This document shows, piece by piece, positions 42,256 through 52,200 of a stretch of 64,000 nucleotides of DNA. Each line of letters starts with the position of its first letter. Positions within the stretch are counted from its first letter, which is position 1. The stretch is from Haloterrigena salifodinae. Lineage in GTDB: Archaea > Halobacteriota > Halobacteria > Halobacteriales > Natrialbaceae. The position numbers were made by a program, and so were the translations under genes. Below the pieces are notes generated by a model, which saw only the letters and a program-made list of their open reading frames with translations, ran no database searches and was not told the origin of the DNA. Location: positions 1,380,995 to 1,444,994 of the forward strand of contig NZ_RQWN01000001.1 in the NCBI RefSeq assembly GCF_003977755.1, written 5' to 3'.

Positions 42256-43419
42256 TTACTGCACCTGTCCCGGCGTCGTCCACTCGCCCTCGACGTAGTT
42301 CTCGACAGAGAGCCGTTCGGCGGCGTCGAGTGAAAGGGTCGCGGCGTCGAGTGTCGTCACGCTCGCCTGAGACGTCTCGTTCGTCTCGTTTCCGCTCTCG
42401 GTGCCGGATTCGTCGTTGCCAGATCCGGTGCCCTCGACTCGCCGTTCGAGGATCGTCCCGTCGTCGCCGACTGCGATGTCGTACGACGACCCCATCGCGA
42501 CGCCGTCGAGTTTCGATTCGACGCTCATTTCGTGCCGGCGCCACTGGCCGGCGGACCGGCGCTCGTAGACCGTCCCGCCGTCGCCGGCGGCGAGTCCGCC
42601 GGTCCCGTCGCGATCGACGGCCCGGATCGCCCGTCGCTTGTCGTCGACGACGTGGGGCGTCCAGCGGAAGCCGTCGTAGCGATAGACGATGCCGGAGCCG
42701 GCGGCGACGTTCACGTCCTGCTGGCCCTGACTTGCCAGATCGAAGAACGCGCCACCCGCGAAGTCGATGCCGATCCGCTCCCACGTCTCGCCGCCGTCGG
42801 CAGTCTCCCCGATGAACTGGCTCGTGGTACAGACGTGGCCCGCCTCCCGGGCGTGGAAGTCGATCCCCGGAATCGTCGAGCCGCCGCCGGGTTTGATCAC
42901 CTCCTCGTACTGCATCGCACCGCTGTCCTGGCGGACGCCGACGAGCAGTTCGCCGGAGCCGTTGACGAAGTACACCCGCTCGTTCTCGCCGGCGGTCCCC
43001 CGCACGGCGCAGTCCTCCCAGGTGCTGGTCTTCCCCTTCGGCGCGGAGTAGTTGGTCAGCGTCCGCGTCTCGACGTTGTACTCGCCGATGACGCCGCTGC
43101 CGCCGACGAACCAGACCGCTCGGCCGTCGTCAGTGGCATCGATTCCGGTCAAACGACGGCTCCGGGCCTGCGGGCCGTACGCCACGACCGTCTGCCAGCC
43201 GTCCTCGCGGCGGGCGACGACGTTTCCGTCGGCCCCGGCCGCGAACGGCCCCGCCGCGGTATCGACGGCGTCGTTCAACGCTTTTCCGGTCGGCGATTCG
43301 ACCCGTTCCCACTCGCTGTCGTCCGATTGCGCGGCGGCCGTCGAACCGAACGGAAGGACACCGACGGTCGCCGATGCGGTCGCGAGCCGAAGCACGTCGC
43401 GTCTGGTCTGGTCGGTCAT
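42256..43419 (-). CDS. Tat-exported beta-propeller protein (Ycf48/BNR-like)
   Basis: 387 residues. A Tat signal (TRRDVLRLATASATVGVLPF) is followed by repeated propeller blades: WERVESPTGKALNDAVDTAA, GVIGEYNVETRTLTNYSAPK, TTSQFIGETADGGETWERIG, GIVYRYDGFRWTPHVVDDKR and YDIAVGDDGTILERRVEG. The TADGGETWERIG pattern is the BNR/Asp-box found in Ycf48-like proteins. A C-terminal acidic linker and a short end domain (AERLSVENYVEGEWTTPGQV) follow. It is exported and probably binds a protein or polymer outside the cell. It sits between the ABC ATPase and the multi-span protein. Confidence 0.8.
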   Translation of the reverse strand: MTDQTRRDVLRLATASATVGVLPFGSTAAAQSDDSEWERVESPTGKALNDAVDTAAGPFAAGADGNVVARREDGWQTVVAYGPQARSRRLTGIDATDDGRAVWFVGGSGVIGEYNVETRTLTNYSAPKGKTSTWEDCAVRGTAGENERVYFVNGSGELLVGVRQDSGAMQYEEVIKPGGGSTIPGIDFHAREAGHVCTTSQFIGETADGGETWERIGIDFAGGAFFDLASQGQQDVNVAAGSGIVYRYDGFRWTPHVVDDKRRAIRAVDRDGTGGLAAGDGGTVYERRSAGQWRRHEMSVESKLDGVAMGSSYDIAVGDDGTILERRVEGTGSGNDESGTESGNETNETSQASVTTLDAATLSLDAAERLSVENYVEGEWTTPGQVQ

Positions 43420-43619
43420 GGGTCGCGACCCGGAGTAACGCTCGAGGGCCTATAAGGACCCGAGACGTTCCAACTCGGTAAACTAAACGAGGGTAACAAC
43501 GCGCTCGATCGACTCCGTTCGAATGACAATATCCGAACTATTTACTGGGTACGGCGCGCGTTTCCGATCATGATCCCCGAATCGACGGTACGTCGAGACG
43601 AGAACGGAGGCGATCACTG

Positions 43620-45278
43620 ATGACGGGAATCCCCGCTCTCGTCGCCAAAACGGAGTTTCGGCGGACGGTGCGAACGGTCGCGTCCGATACGACGAAACTC
43701 CTCGTAACGGGGTTTCTGGCACTTCTCGTAGGCGGCTCAGTCCTCTTTGCAAGCGGTTACATCTTCCCGGGACTGGGCGTGGAATTCGCCGACGGGGTGT
43801 CCTCGGACCAAGCCGCATTCACAACTGATTTCGTCACTGGCGGCGTCGGCGTCGGCTGGTTCTTCCTGATTTTCTTCGCAACGTTACGCACATTTTCGTC
43901 GGCGGCAGATCCCGACGAACCAGCTTTTCTACTGACCTCGAGTTCGTTACGGAACGTCGTCATTGGCGTCATTGGCGCTGAAATTCTGCTATTCGGTGTC
44001 TGGATCGTGCCGGCGACGATACTGATCTCGGCCGCGTTCGCCTACGGCGCGGGAGCGATCTGGCCGGTTCTGTTTGGCCCGCTGTTTGTCTGTCTCGCGT
44101 TCGTCACTGCCTTCCCGATCGGCTTCGTGATCGGAACCTGGGTCCGCCATCTGGTCACCGTCTACGAACCGATCGCTCGCTTCCGCATCCTGGTGTTCGC
44201 CGCGTTCTGGATCGCGTACCTCTGGGTGTTCGCGACGGGCCGCATCGATGGGCTCACGAGCTGGTTGTTCTCGCTCCTCCAGGACACGCCGCTGGGCTGG
44301 TCCGGCCACATCCTGCTCGCGGCCGTTCCGAACGTCGACGCCTCAAGTACGGCGATCGTGGGCGCGCTCGTCGGTGCCATTATCGTCAGCGCCGCCGCGT
44401 TCGCTACTGCGATCGTTACCGCACGCGTCCACTGGTTCGCCGATCCAGCCCGGTTCGAGGAGGAAGAGGCGACCGCGACGGAGTCGTCGAACCGGCTCGC
44501 GGCCCTGCTCGGTCGCGGCCTCTCGCGGCCGGTCCGAACGGTGGCCGTCACCGCGATCCGACGGACGAAGCGAGCGCCAATCCGGCTGGCGTACGTCGCC
44601 TACCCGCTGTTCGGCTCGATCGTGTTCTTCCAAGAGATCGTCCAGACCGGACGCGTGCCCGCGTACATCGCCGTGATCCTCTCGGTGTACCTCGTCTGGG
44701 CCGCCGGCGCGCTGTTCACGCTCAACCCGCTGGGCGATCTGGGCCGCGGGCTGCCCGCCGTCGTGGCGTCGCCGCTGTCTGGCCGACAGGCGATCACCGG
44801 ACTGGTCGTCGCCGGCGCGCTCGTCGCCGGCCCGATCGGCCTCGTCGGTTCGCTCGCCCTCGGCCTCGCCAGCCCGCTCCCGCTCGAGCGGACGGCCGCG
44901 CTGGCCGCGGGCACCGCCGTCGGCGCCGTCGTGACGCCCGCGCTCGCGACGGGTATCGGGACGGTGGCGCCCCGCTTCGGCAGCGTCAAGGTCACGAACA
45001 ACCGCGAGGCGGTGATGCCGAGCAAGACCGCGTTCGTCGTCTACTCCCTGGCGATCGTCCTCCCGGCGGTCGCCGCGATCGTGCTCTACGCCGACGCCCC
45101 CGAACTGATCGCCGAGACCGTGGTCGCTGTCTCGTCGTGGGTCCCCGGACCGACGGTGTCGGTCTCCGCACGCGGGATTACAATCGCCGCGTGGGCCGTC
45201 CTCGTGACCGGCCTGATCGCGCCCGTCGTCTCGTATCTGTACGCCGTCGAACGGTTCGATTGGTACACGCTCGACTGA
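43620..45278 (+). CDS. Large multi-span membrane protein, probable ABC permease
   Basis: 552 residues with about 14 hydrophobic helices in two halves. The N-terminal segment MTGIPALVAKTEFRRTVRTV and its repeat at about 305 (LSRPVRTVAVTAIRRTKRAP) resemble ABC-2 permease entry helices. The LNPLGDLGRGLPAVVASPLS region and a long hydrophobic C-terminal half follow. The ATPase at 41405 is the natural partner although it is on the other strand; the two genes flank the beta-propeller gene. Substrate unknown. The first ~600 bp show less GC-biased codons than the rest. Confidence 0.75.
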   Translation: MTGIPALVAKTEFRRTVRTVASDTTKLLVTGFLALLVGGSVLFASGYIFPGLGVEFADGVSSDQAAFTTDFVTGGVGVGWFFLIFFATLRTFSSAADPDEPAFLLTSSSLRNVVIGVIGAEILLFGVWIVPATILISAAFAYGAGAIWPVLFGPLFVCLAFVTAFPIGFVIGTWVRHLVTVYEPIARFRILVFAAFWIAYLWVFATGRIDGLTSWLFSLLQDTPLGWSGHILLAAVPNVDASSTAIVGALVGAIIVSAAAFATAIVTARVHWFADPARFEEEEATATESSNRLAALLGRGLSRPVRTVAVTAIRRTKRAPIRLAYVAYPLFGSIVFFQEIVQTGRVPAYIAVILSVYLVWAAGALFTLNPLGDLGRGLPAVVASPLSGRQAITGLVVAGALVAGPIGLVGSLALGLASPLPLERTAALAAGTAVGAVVTPALATGIGTVAPRFGSVKVTNNREAVMPSKTAFVVYSLAIVLPAVAAIVLYADAPELIAETVVAVSSWVPGPTVSVSARGITIAAWAVLVTGLIAPVVSYLYAVERFDWYTLD

Positions 45279-45389
45279 ATCCACGCCCCCCTTCGAGCGC
45301 GGTTGAATCGTCGTCGTCGCCGGCAACCGTCGACGTCCCGGTGTCGGCAGCCCAATACTTATTTTGCGAGCCGAGAAACCGCTCGCGCA

Positions 45390-45965
45390 ATGCCACGGCT
45401 GTGGCGGCTGACACGGAATCGGTACGGTCGCGCCGTCTACGACGCGCTCGCACGTCGCGGAATCACGGCGACGGAGATGATCGAGTACGTCGCCGAACTC
45501 GAGGACGCGCCGGCCGCCGACGGCGGGGCTCAACGCAGCGCGTACGCGGTCGAGACCTGCGACCCCTCGACGGTCGCGGCGCTCGACGCGCCGATCGAGG
45601 AACTCCAGTCCGACGAACTCGTCGTCGCCGCGCTCGAGGACGGCCGTCCCCGCGGCTACCTGTTTTGCTCCGTCGACGCGACCCACGAAATCCATCCCCT
45701 CGAGCGGGAACTGCGCTTTGAGGGGGCGTATATCAGGCGCGTCTTCGTCGATCCCGACCACCGCAATCGCGGCATCGCAACGGCGCTGGTCGGCGAGACC
45801 TGCCGACTCGCTCGGGAACGGGGTGCGGAGCGCGCGACGGCGCTGGTCGCGCTCGACAACAGCCCCTCGCGAGCTCTGTTCGAGCGCCGCGGCTTCGACC
45901 CGCGGCGCCGCCGCCGCTACGTCAGAGTCGGGTCGTTCTCCCACCGGTCGGTACGGCCGCCCTGA
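45390..45965 (+). CDS. GNAT N-acetyltransferase
   Basis: 191 residues from the ATG at 45390. A helical N-terminal extension (RNRYGRAVYDALARRGITAT) precedes the acetyltransferase fold: DELVVAALEDGRPRGYLFCS, FEGAYIRRVFVDPDHRNRGI (acetyl-CoA pyrophosphate loop HRNRGIA) and ATALVALDNSPSRALFERRG with the last conserved strand. Substrate cannot be inferred. The N-terminal extension contacting a long helix is not part of the minimal GNAT fold. Confidence 0.85.
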   Translation: MPRLWRLTRNRYGRAVYDALARRGITATEMIEYVAELEDAPAADGGAQRSAYAVETCDPSTVAALDAPIEELQSDELVVAALEDGRPRGYLFCSVDATHEIHPLERELRFEGAYIRRVFVDPDHRNRGIATALVGETCRLARERGAERATALVALDNSPSRALFERRGFDPRRRRRYVRVGSFSHRSVRPP

Positions 45966-46123
45966 CCGGAACGCGCCTCGAGAACGCTGAATTCGCCGCC
46001 TCGCGCCGATCATCTGGAACTCCGTACCGGTACGTAGCGACCAAGAACTATATAGATCCGTACTAAGTAAATAGTTCTCGGAGCAGCTTTATTCCGGTTC
46101 GGGTGGAGGTGTCACGCGAGCGG

Positions 46124-46822
46124 ATGACCAACGAACTGCGAGAGGCGATACGGGGCGTCAGGAACCGACTGGATCTCGCCGATCGGCGCGTCGGGACGAC
46201 GGCGGACCGAACGAACGTGCTCGAACAGTTGACGGGCGCCGACTACATCAGCCTCGGGGCGCTGTTCGTCGGCTGGGCCAGCGCGCTGCTGTTCGTCGGC
46301 GGCGAACCCAACTGGGCGCTGCTGGCCATGTTCGGCGCGTTCCTGCTGGACAAGGCCGACGGCTGGTACGCCCGCCGCACGGGGACGTCGTCACCCTTCG
46401 GCCGGCAGGTGGACTCCTTCATCGACATCTTCGCCTACCTGGTGCCGGCGGTGCTGCTCTATCACTTCGTCCTCGCGCCGCACGTGCTCGCCAGCCTCGT
46501 CGTCGGCTTCCTCGTGCTCGCCTTCGGCGGCTTGCGACTGGTTCGGCACAACGAGGAAGGGTTCGGCTCCGACGGCGGCGCCAGTTACTACCACGGAACC
46601 ACCGTCGTCCACACGAACCTCCTCGTCGTCGCGAACTACTTCGTCGCCGCCCTCGTCGGCCCGTGGAACGGCTGGGTTGCGGGGCTGCTCGTCGCCGCCG
46701 CCTGCCCGCTGATGGTCTCGGACTACAAGGCCTACAAGACCGACGGCACCCACGTGCTGGCCGGCCTCGCCGCGGTCGCGGCCGTCGGCCTGGCGCTGGG
46801 CCTCGAGTTCGGCTACCTATGA
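46124..46822 (+). CDS. CDP-alcohol phosphatidyltransferase family
   Basis: About 232 residues from the ATG at 46124 (a GTG at 46103 adds seven). The complete family motif DX2DGX2ARX8GX3DX3D is present: DKADGWYARRTG, then SSPFGRQVDSFID. Six hydrophobic helices follow the standard pattern. It transfers a phosphoalcohol from a CDP-activated lipid precursor such as CDP-archaeol to an alcohol (serine, glycerol phosphate, inositol phosphate); which one is not clear. Its stop overlaps the PHP gene start in ATGA, so the pair is coupled. Confidence 0.9.
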   Translation: MTNELREAIRGVRNRLDLADRRVGTTADRTNVLEQLTGADYISLGALFVGWASALLFVGGEPNWALLAMFGAFLLDKADGWYARRTGTSSPFGRQVDSFIDIFAYLVPAVLLYHFVLAPHVLASLVVGFLVLAFGGLRLVRHNEEGFGSDGGASYYHGTTVVHTNLLVVANYFVAALVGPWNGWVAGLLVAAACPLMVSDYKAYKTDGTHVLAGLAAVAAVGLALGLEFGYL

Positions 46823-47553
46823 CGAGTCGGGCCGAGTACGCCGGGGTCGATCCGGGGCCGCAAACGCTCCGAATCGATCCCCATGTTCACACCGCGGCGT
46901 CCTACGACGGGACGACGACGCCGGCGGAACTGGTCGACGCCGCCCGCCGCGCCGGCCTCGACGGGATCGCCGTCACCGATCACGACACGATCGACGGCGC
47001 CCGCGAAGTCGCGCGGCTGGCACCCGACGACCTCCTCGTCATCGTCGGCTGCGAGGTCTCGACCGCCGACGGTCACCTGCTCGCGCTCGGCGTCGACGCC
47101 GCGCCGGAACCCGGCCGTCCACTCCCCCGAACGGCCCGAGCGGTGCGGGAGGCCGGCGGAATCGCGGTCGTCGCCCACCCGTTCCAGCGCTCGCGCCACG
47201 GCGCCCGCGAGGCCGCGATCGAGGGTGTCGACGGCGTCGAGGTCTACAACGCCCACGCCGTCACGAACGTCCGCAACCGGCAGGCAGACCGGTTCGCGAC
47301 CCGCCGCGACTTCCCTCGGTTCGGCGCCAGCGACGCCCACCGGCCCGAGAACGTCGGCCGCGCCGCCACCGACGTTCGACTCCCCGCTGACGCCGTCCCT
47401 TCCACCACCGATACACCCTCGACGGAGACGGTCCTCGAGGCGATGCGCGCCGGCCGAACCGATCCTGTCGGCGACCGAACGACGACCTGGCAGTACCTGA
47501 CCAAGGTCGTCGGCAACGCCCGGCGGAAGACGACCTCGCTCTCGCTGTTCTGA
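46819..47553 (+). CDS. PHP-domain metal-dependent hydrolase
   Basis: 244 residues, ATG overlapping the upstream stop by four bases. The metal-binding motifs are complete: IDPHVHTAASYDG, AVTDHDTIDGA, VIVGCEVSTADGH, VVAHPFQRSRHG and RFGASDAHRPENVG. PHP proteins hydrolyse phosphoester bonds, for example histidinol phosphate or 3',5'-nucleotide substrates. The coupling to a CDP-alcohol phosphatidyltransferase suggests a phosphatase in polar lipid synthesis, for example removing a phosphate after head-group transfer. That is inference. Confidence 0.88.
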   Translation: MTSRAEYAGVDPGPQTLRIDPHVHTAASYDGTTTPAELVDAARRAGLDGIAVTDHDTIDGAREVARLAPDDLLVIVGCEVSTADGHLLALGVDAAPEPGRPLPRTARAVREAGGIAVVAHPFQRSRHGAREAAIEGVDGVEVYNAHAVTNVRNRQADRFATRRDFPRFGASDAHRPENVGRAATDVRLPADAVPSTTDTPSTETVLEAMRAGRTDPVGDRTTTWQYLTKVVGNARRKTTSLSLF

Positions 47554-47747
47554 CTCCATCTCGCCGGAGGAACGCGGCCGGCGATACGGCCGCGACGTTC
47601 TTCTCGTCGCGCTATCGTCGTGATTTGAGGGCCCTCGCTCGAGTACGGTTTGATCGACCGTCGCCTCTCGAGTCTCCCCTGACTAACACGACCGCGAAAA
47701 GGCGCTTCTTTATCAGGATTGAGAACTACGTACCGAACAGTATCGCT

Positions 47748-48404
47748 ATGATGGCGCTCACCCACGGGTTCATGGCCCTCGCGACCGCCGTGCTCCTCCT
47801 GCCGGCCGTCGGCGAGTACGGCGGCCCGGCGCTGCTTGCGGCCGCGTTCCTCGGCGGTCTGGCGCCCGACGCTGATCTGGTGGCGCGCCACCGGAAGACG
47901 CTGCACTTTCCGGTCTGGTTCTCGGTCGCGACGCTCGTGCTCTCAGCGCTCGCCGTCCTGACGGGGTCTGGTGCGCTCCTGGTGCTGACGGTCGCCGTCG
48001 GGGCCGCCGCCCTCCACTCGCTCTCGGACGTCCTCGGGGGTAGCGCCGAGCGCGAGCCGTGGAATCCCGTGACCGAAAACGGCGTCTACAACCACGTCCT
48101 CGGGCGCTGGCACCGGCCTCGTCGGTACGTCCGCTACTCGGGCGCGCCGGAGGACTTCCTCGTCTGCCTCGCCTTCGCGGCCGTCGCCATCAACTCCGGA
48201 CTGACCGGACCCGCCGTCGACCGCGTCCTGTTCGGCCTGGTCGCGTTCGCGGGCGGCTACTCGCTGTGTCGGAAGCGACTCGCGACGATCAGCGCGGTCG
48301 CCGGCGGGCTCGTCCCGACGAGACTGCGCGCGGTCCTCCCCGCGGTGTCCGTCGAGGAGACGGAAACCGACGGGACGACGGTCAACATCCGGTTCGGGCG
48401 CTGA
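47748..48404 (+). CDS. YdjM/DUF457-type membrane-bound metal-dependent hydrolase homologue
   Basis: 218 residues from the ATG at 47748. The N-terminus MMALTHGFMALATAVLLLPA and the segment FLGGLAPDADLVARHRKTLH carry the His and Asp-Asp residues of this family, with HSLSDVLGG further on. Four to five helices follow. Homologues are annotated as metal-dependent hydrolases without known substrate; a role in membrane lipid or DNA damage response is not established. It has an unusual C-terminal strand-rich end, EETETDGTTVNIRFGR. Confidence 0.82.
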   Translation: MMALTHGFMALATAVLLLPAVGEYGGPALLAAAFLGGLAPDADLVARHRKTLHFPVWFSVATLVLSALAVLTGSGALLVLTVAVGAAALHSLSDVLGGSAEREPWNPVTENGVYNHVLGRWHRPRRYVRYSGAPEDFLVCLAFAAVAINSGLTGPAVDRVLFGLVAFAGGYSLCRKRLATISAVAGGLVPTRLRAVLPAVSVEETETDGTTVNIRFGR

Positions 48405-48417
48405 GCCGATCGAATCG

Positions 48418-48591
48418 TCACGGCTCGAGTCGGTCTCCCCGTCCCGGGCCGGAGAGAGCCGATTTCACCAGTTTCGCTTCGCCTCGACGGAAGATCGTAC
48501 TGGCCGTCACTTTATCGATACCCGCCGCTTCGGCGACCGTCGCAATCGTGCAGTCTCGTAGCACTCTCTTGATCGAAAAATTGCTGCGGAT
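48418..48591 (-). pseudogene. Fragment of a helix-turn-helix protein (C-terminal end)
   Basis: On the minus strand an open stretch after an in-frame TAG (48592-48594) reads KRVLRDCTIATVAEAAGIDK, VTASTIFRRGEAKLVKSALS and GPGRGDRLEP before a TGA at 48418-48420. The middle is a good helix-turn-helix (ATVAEAAGIDKVTASTIFRR). A start could only be a GTG inside it, so a complete gene is unlikely. It is most likely the decayed end of a regulator gene. It follows the membrane hydrolase gene tail to tail. Confidence 0.45.
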
Positions 48592-48614
48592 CTAATATAA
48601 AGTTCAATCACTGT

Positions 48615-48809
48615 ATGAATAGAAGCAACAAAAGTGTCGAACGCCACACTGCAAACATTGTCATATTGGCCGGGGCATTAGCGACAGCAATACTATATAT
48701 ACTGTCTGACTACGTTACGATCGAACAGACAATACTCGTCGCTTCAACTCCAGTAGTTGTGGCCGGACTCGTTGCAGCGGCTTCGATACTCTATTGGCAA
48801 TCGGAGTAG
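48615..48809 (+). CDS. Small two-span membrane protein, AT-rich
   Basis: 64 residues. A basic N-terminus (MNRSNKSVERHTAN) and two helices (IVILAGALATAILYILSDYV and ILVASTPVVVAGLVAAASIL). The gene has clearly lower GC than its neighbours, with A/T in many third positions, and it sits in a 900-bp AT-rich gap between the hydrolase and carB genes. It may be foreign. The ATG is preceded by ATAATATAAAG-like sequence (48594-48602), a possible TATA. Confidence 0.6.
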   Translation: MNRSNKSVERHTANIVILAGALATAILYILSDYVTIEQTILVASTPVVVAGLVAAASILYWQSE

Positions 48810-49268
48810 CAGTGATACGGACAAGAAGATCCGATCCTCCGCTTACCGCATCGACCGTCCTCTTTTTGTCAGAGTGTCTATAGGTCTATTGACACAGCGT
48901 CCGATTATCCCCGTCGATTCTCCCACAGGAGGCGAGTAGTCGATCTAGTTTTTCTTCTCGAGAAATGCTTGGTAGCAACTCTTCTTTACGTCGGTACGTT
49001 CACTTTTGGAGTTAGTACTTCAATTACGCTATTTTATAATGGCTTATCGGTGTTGCAGCGTGGATAGAAGCAATAGTAACACCGATGGTTGCACCGCGTT
49101 TTAACGAGTTATAGTATACCCCATTCCGCTCGTTACCGTATATGTTGAGCGATCGAATTACTCGCTTTATCGCTTGGCATTGTGGACCAGATAAATTTCC
49201 CGCTGAAGATTGGCAGCCGGATGATCTGAACCGTGTGACGGCTCGATTTCGCTTCCCTCGAGCCGGCC
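48810..49268. other. AT-rich intergenic region
   Basis: About 460 bp without a supportable gene. An ATG at 49142 opens a 57-codon frame running into the carB 3' end on the opposite strand (LSDRITRFIAWHCGPDKFPA), but its composition drifts and its overlap with carB makes it doubtful. The rest contains several stop codons in all frames. It may hold regulatory DNA of the small membrane gene or a decayed insertion. Confidence 0.4.
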
Positions 49269-52200
49269 TTATTCTGAGCGGCCCCACTCGGCGGTGCGCT
49301 TCGGACGGTCGGTGATCGCCTGCACGTCGATCGGCTCGTCCTTCGCCTCGAGCGCCTCGAGCGCAGCGGACGCGCTGGCGGGCGTCGAGAAGTAGGTGAT
49401 TTCCTCCTCGACGGCGACCTCAAGCAGGTCGCGGTCGCGGGAAACGATGAGGTCGACCTTCCCCTCGCGGACGGCCTGTGCGAGGTCGACCTCCTCGCAG
49501 AGGTCGAAGTACTCGGTGAAGCCGTCGACGAGTCGCTCGCCTTCTTCGGTCTCCGGATCCGGGAACTTGTCGGCCGAGAGGTCGATGATCGCGGTGCCCG
49601 ACTCGGGAATCGGCTTGTTCGTCGCGTCCTGGGCCTTGTCGTAGGCCTTACCGAAGGTGTCGGCGCTGCCCATGACCTCGCCGGTGGACTTCATCTCCGG
49701 GCCGAGACGCGGGTCCGAGCCCGGCAGGCGGTCGAACGGCAGGACGACCTCCTTGATCGAGGTCTGCTCGGGGATCTGCTCCTCGATCTCGAGGTCCTCG
49801 AGCGTGTTGCCGGCCATGACCTTGGCGGCGATCTTGGCGATCGGGACGCCCGTGGCCTTCGAGATGAATGGGACGGTACGCGAGGAGCGCGGGTTCGCCT
49901 CGAGGACGTAAACCTCGCCGTCGCGGACCGCGAGCTGGACGTTGAGCAGCCCGACGGTGTCGAGCGCGGTCGCGATGGCCTCGGTGACCTCGCGGACGCG
50001 CTCGAGGGTGTCGTCGTCGAGCGAGCGCGGCGGGATCATACAGGCAGAGTCGCCGGAGTGGACCCCCGCGGCCTCGACGTGTTCCATCACGCCGCCGATG
50101 AGCACGTCTTCGCCGTCGGCGACGGCGTCGACGTCCAGTTCAACGGCGTCGGCGAGGAAGTCGTCGACCAGGATCGGCTTGTCCGGAGAGACGCGGACGG
50201 CTTCCTCGATGTAGGTCTCGAGTTCCGCGTCGTCGTAGACAACGTCCATCGCGCGGCCGCCCAGCACGTAGGAGGGGCGCACGAGGACCGGGTAGCCGAT
50301 CTCGTGGGCGAGTTCCATCGCTTCCTCCTTGCTGTGGGCGGCGCCGCCCTCGGGCTGGGCGATGCCCAGTTCGTCCATCAGGGCGTTGAAGCGGTCGCGG
50401 TCCTCCGCCAAGTCCATCGCTTCGACGCTCGTACCCATGACCGCGCAGTCGAGTCCGCGGCGCTCGAGTTCGTCCTCGAGCGGTTCGCCGATGTTGACGG
50501 AGGTCTGGCCGCCGAACTGGACCATCACGCCGTCGGCGCCGGTCGCCTCGGCGACGTCGGCGACCTCCTCGGCGGTGATCGGTTCGAAGAACAGCCCGTC
50601 GGAGGTGTCGTAGTCGGTCGAGACGGTCTCGGGGTTGTTGTTGACGACGTGGGCCTCGATGCCCATGTCGCGAAGCGCCTGGACCGCGTGGACCGAACAG
50701 TAGTCGAACTCGACGCCCTGCCCGATGCGGATCGGACCGCCGCCGACGACGATCACGCTCTCGATGTCGCGGTCGACCTCGAGTTCGCCGGCCGCGGCGT
50801 CGCCCTTCAGCGGCCCCGACTCGAACTCGTTCTTGCGCGCGGAGTAGTAGTACGGCGTCTCGGCCTCGAACTCGCCGGCACAGGTGTCGACCTGCTTGTA
50901 GGTGCGACCCGGCACTTCCTGTTCGACGGCGCCGACGTCGGCGCCCGCCGCGGCGGCGATCGTCGCGTTCGTGTGACCGGCGATCGCGGCCTCGGTGAAG
51001 TCGCCCTCCTGGGCGGCGACCGTGGCGTCGGCGATGCGCTTGAAGCGCTCGGTGTACCACTCGTAGATGTCCGTCAGCTCGCAGATCTCGTCGACCGTGT
51101 AGCCGCGTTCGAACGCCTCGAACATGGCGTAGGGACGGTCCGGCGACGGACGAGCCAGATACTGCTCCTCGAGTTCCTCGTCGCCGACCTCGTCCCAGTC
51201 GACGTCGGGTTCGTACTCGGAAGAGCGAAGCGCCTTGAGCAGCGACTCCTCGAAGCTGCGGCCGATGGCCATCGCCTCGCCGGTCGACTTCATCGCCGTT
51301 GTCAGTTCGAAGTCGACGTCGTCGAACTTGTCTTTGGGCCAGCGCGGGACCTTGGTGACGACATAGTCGATCGCGGGTTCGAAGGCGGCGGTCGTCTCGC
51401 CGGTGATCTCGTTGGTGATCTCGTGGAGGCGCTTGCCGAGCGCAACCTTCGCGGTCACGCGGGCGATCGGGTAGCCGGTCGCCTTCGAGGCCAGCGCGGA
51501 GGAGCGGGAGACGCGTGGGTTGACCTCGACGACGCGGTACTCGCCGCCGGGGGTGCCGTCGTCGCGCCACGCGAACTGGATGTTACAGCCGCCCTGAATG
51601 CCGAGTTCGCGGATGACCTCGAGCGCGGCGGTGCGCATCTCCTGGTGACCCTCGTCGGGGACGACCTGCGAGGGAGTGACGACCGTCGACTCCCCGGTGT
51701 GGATGCCCATCGGGTCGATGTTCTCCATGTTGCAGATGATGATACAGGAGTCGTCGGCGTCGCGCATGACCTCGTACTCGTACTCGACCCAGCCCGCGAT
51801 GGACTCGGTGATCAGCACCTCGCTGTTACGCGAGAGGCGCAGACCCTTGCGAACGCGGCGCAGCAGTTCGTCCATCTCGTGGACGACGCCCGAGCCCGAA
51901 CCGCCGAGCGTGTACGTAGTGCGTGCGATGACCGGCAGTCCGCCGACCTCGTCGACGGCGGCCTGGACGCGCTCTTTCAGGCCCTCCTCGGTCATCTCCG
52001 AGACCTCCTCGCCCTCGTCGAGCGAGATGGTCGTCGAGGCGGGAACCGGCTGGCCGATCTTTTCCATGCGCTGGCGGAAGAGGTCGCGGTCCTCCGTGGC
52101 GTAGATGGTGTCCAGCGGCGTTCCCATGATCTCGACGTCGTACTCCTCGAGAACGCCTTCCTCGGCCAGTTCGGCCGTGACGTTCAGGCCTGTCTGGCCG

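Noticed and set aside
49142-49315. 57-codon frame MLSDRITRFIAWHCGPDKFP
   Set aside because: It runs into the carB 3' end on the opposite strand and shows no domain. It is kept only as a remark in the intergenic entry.
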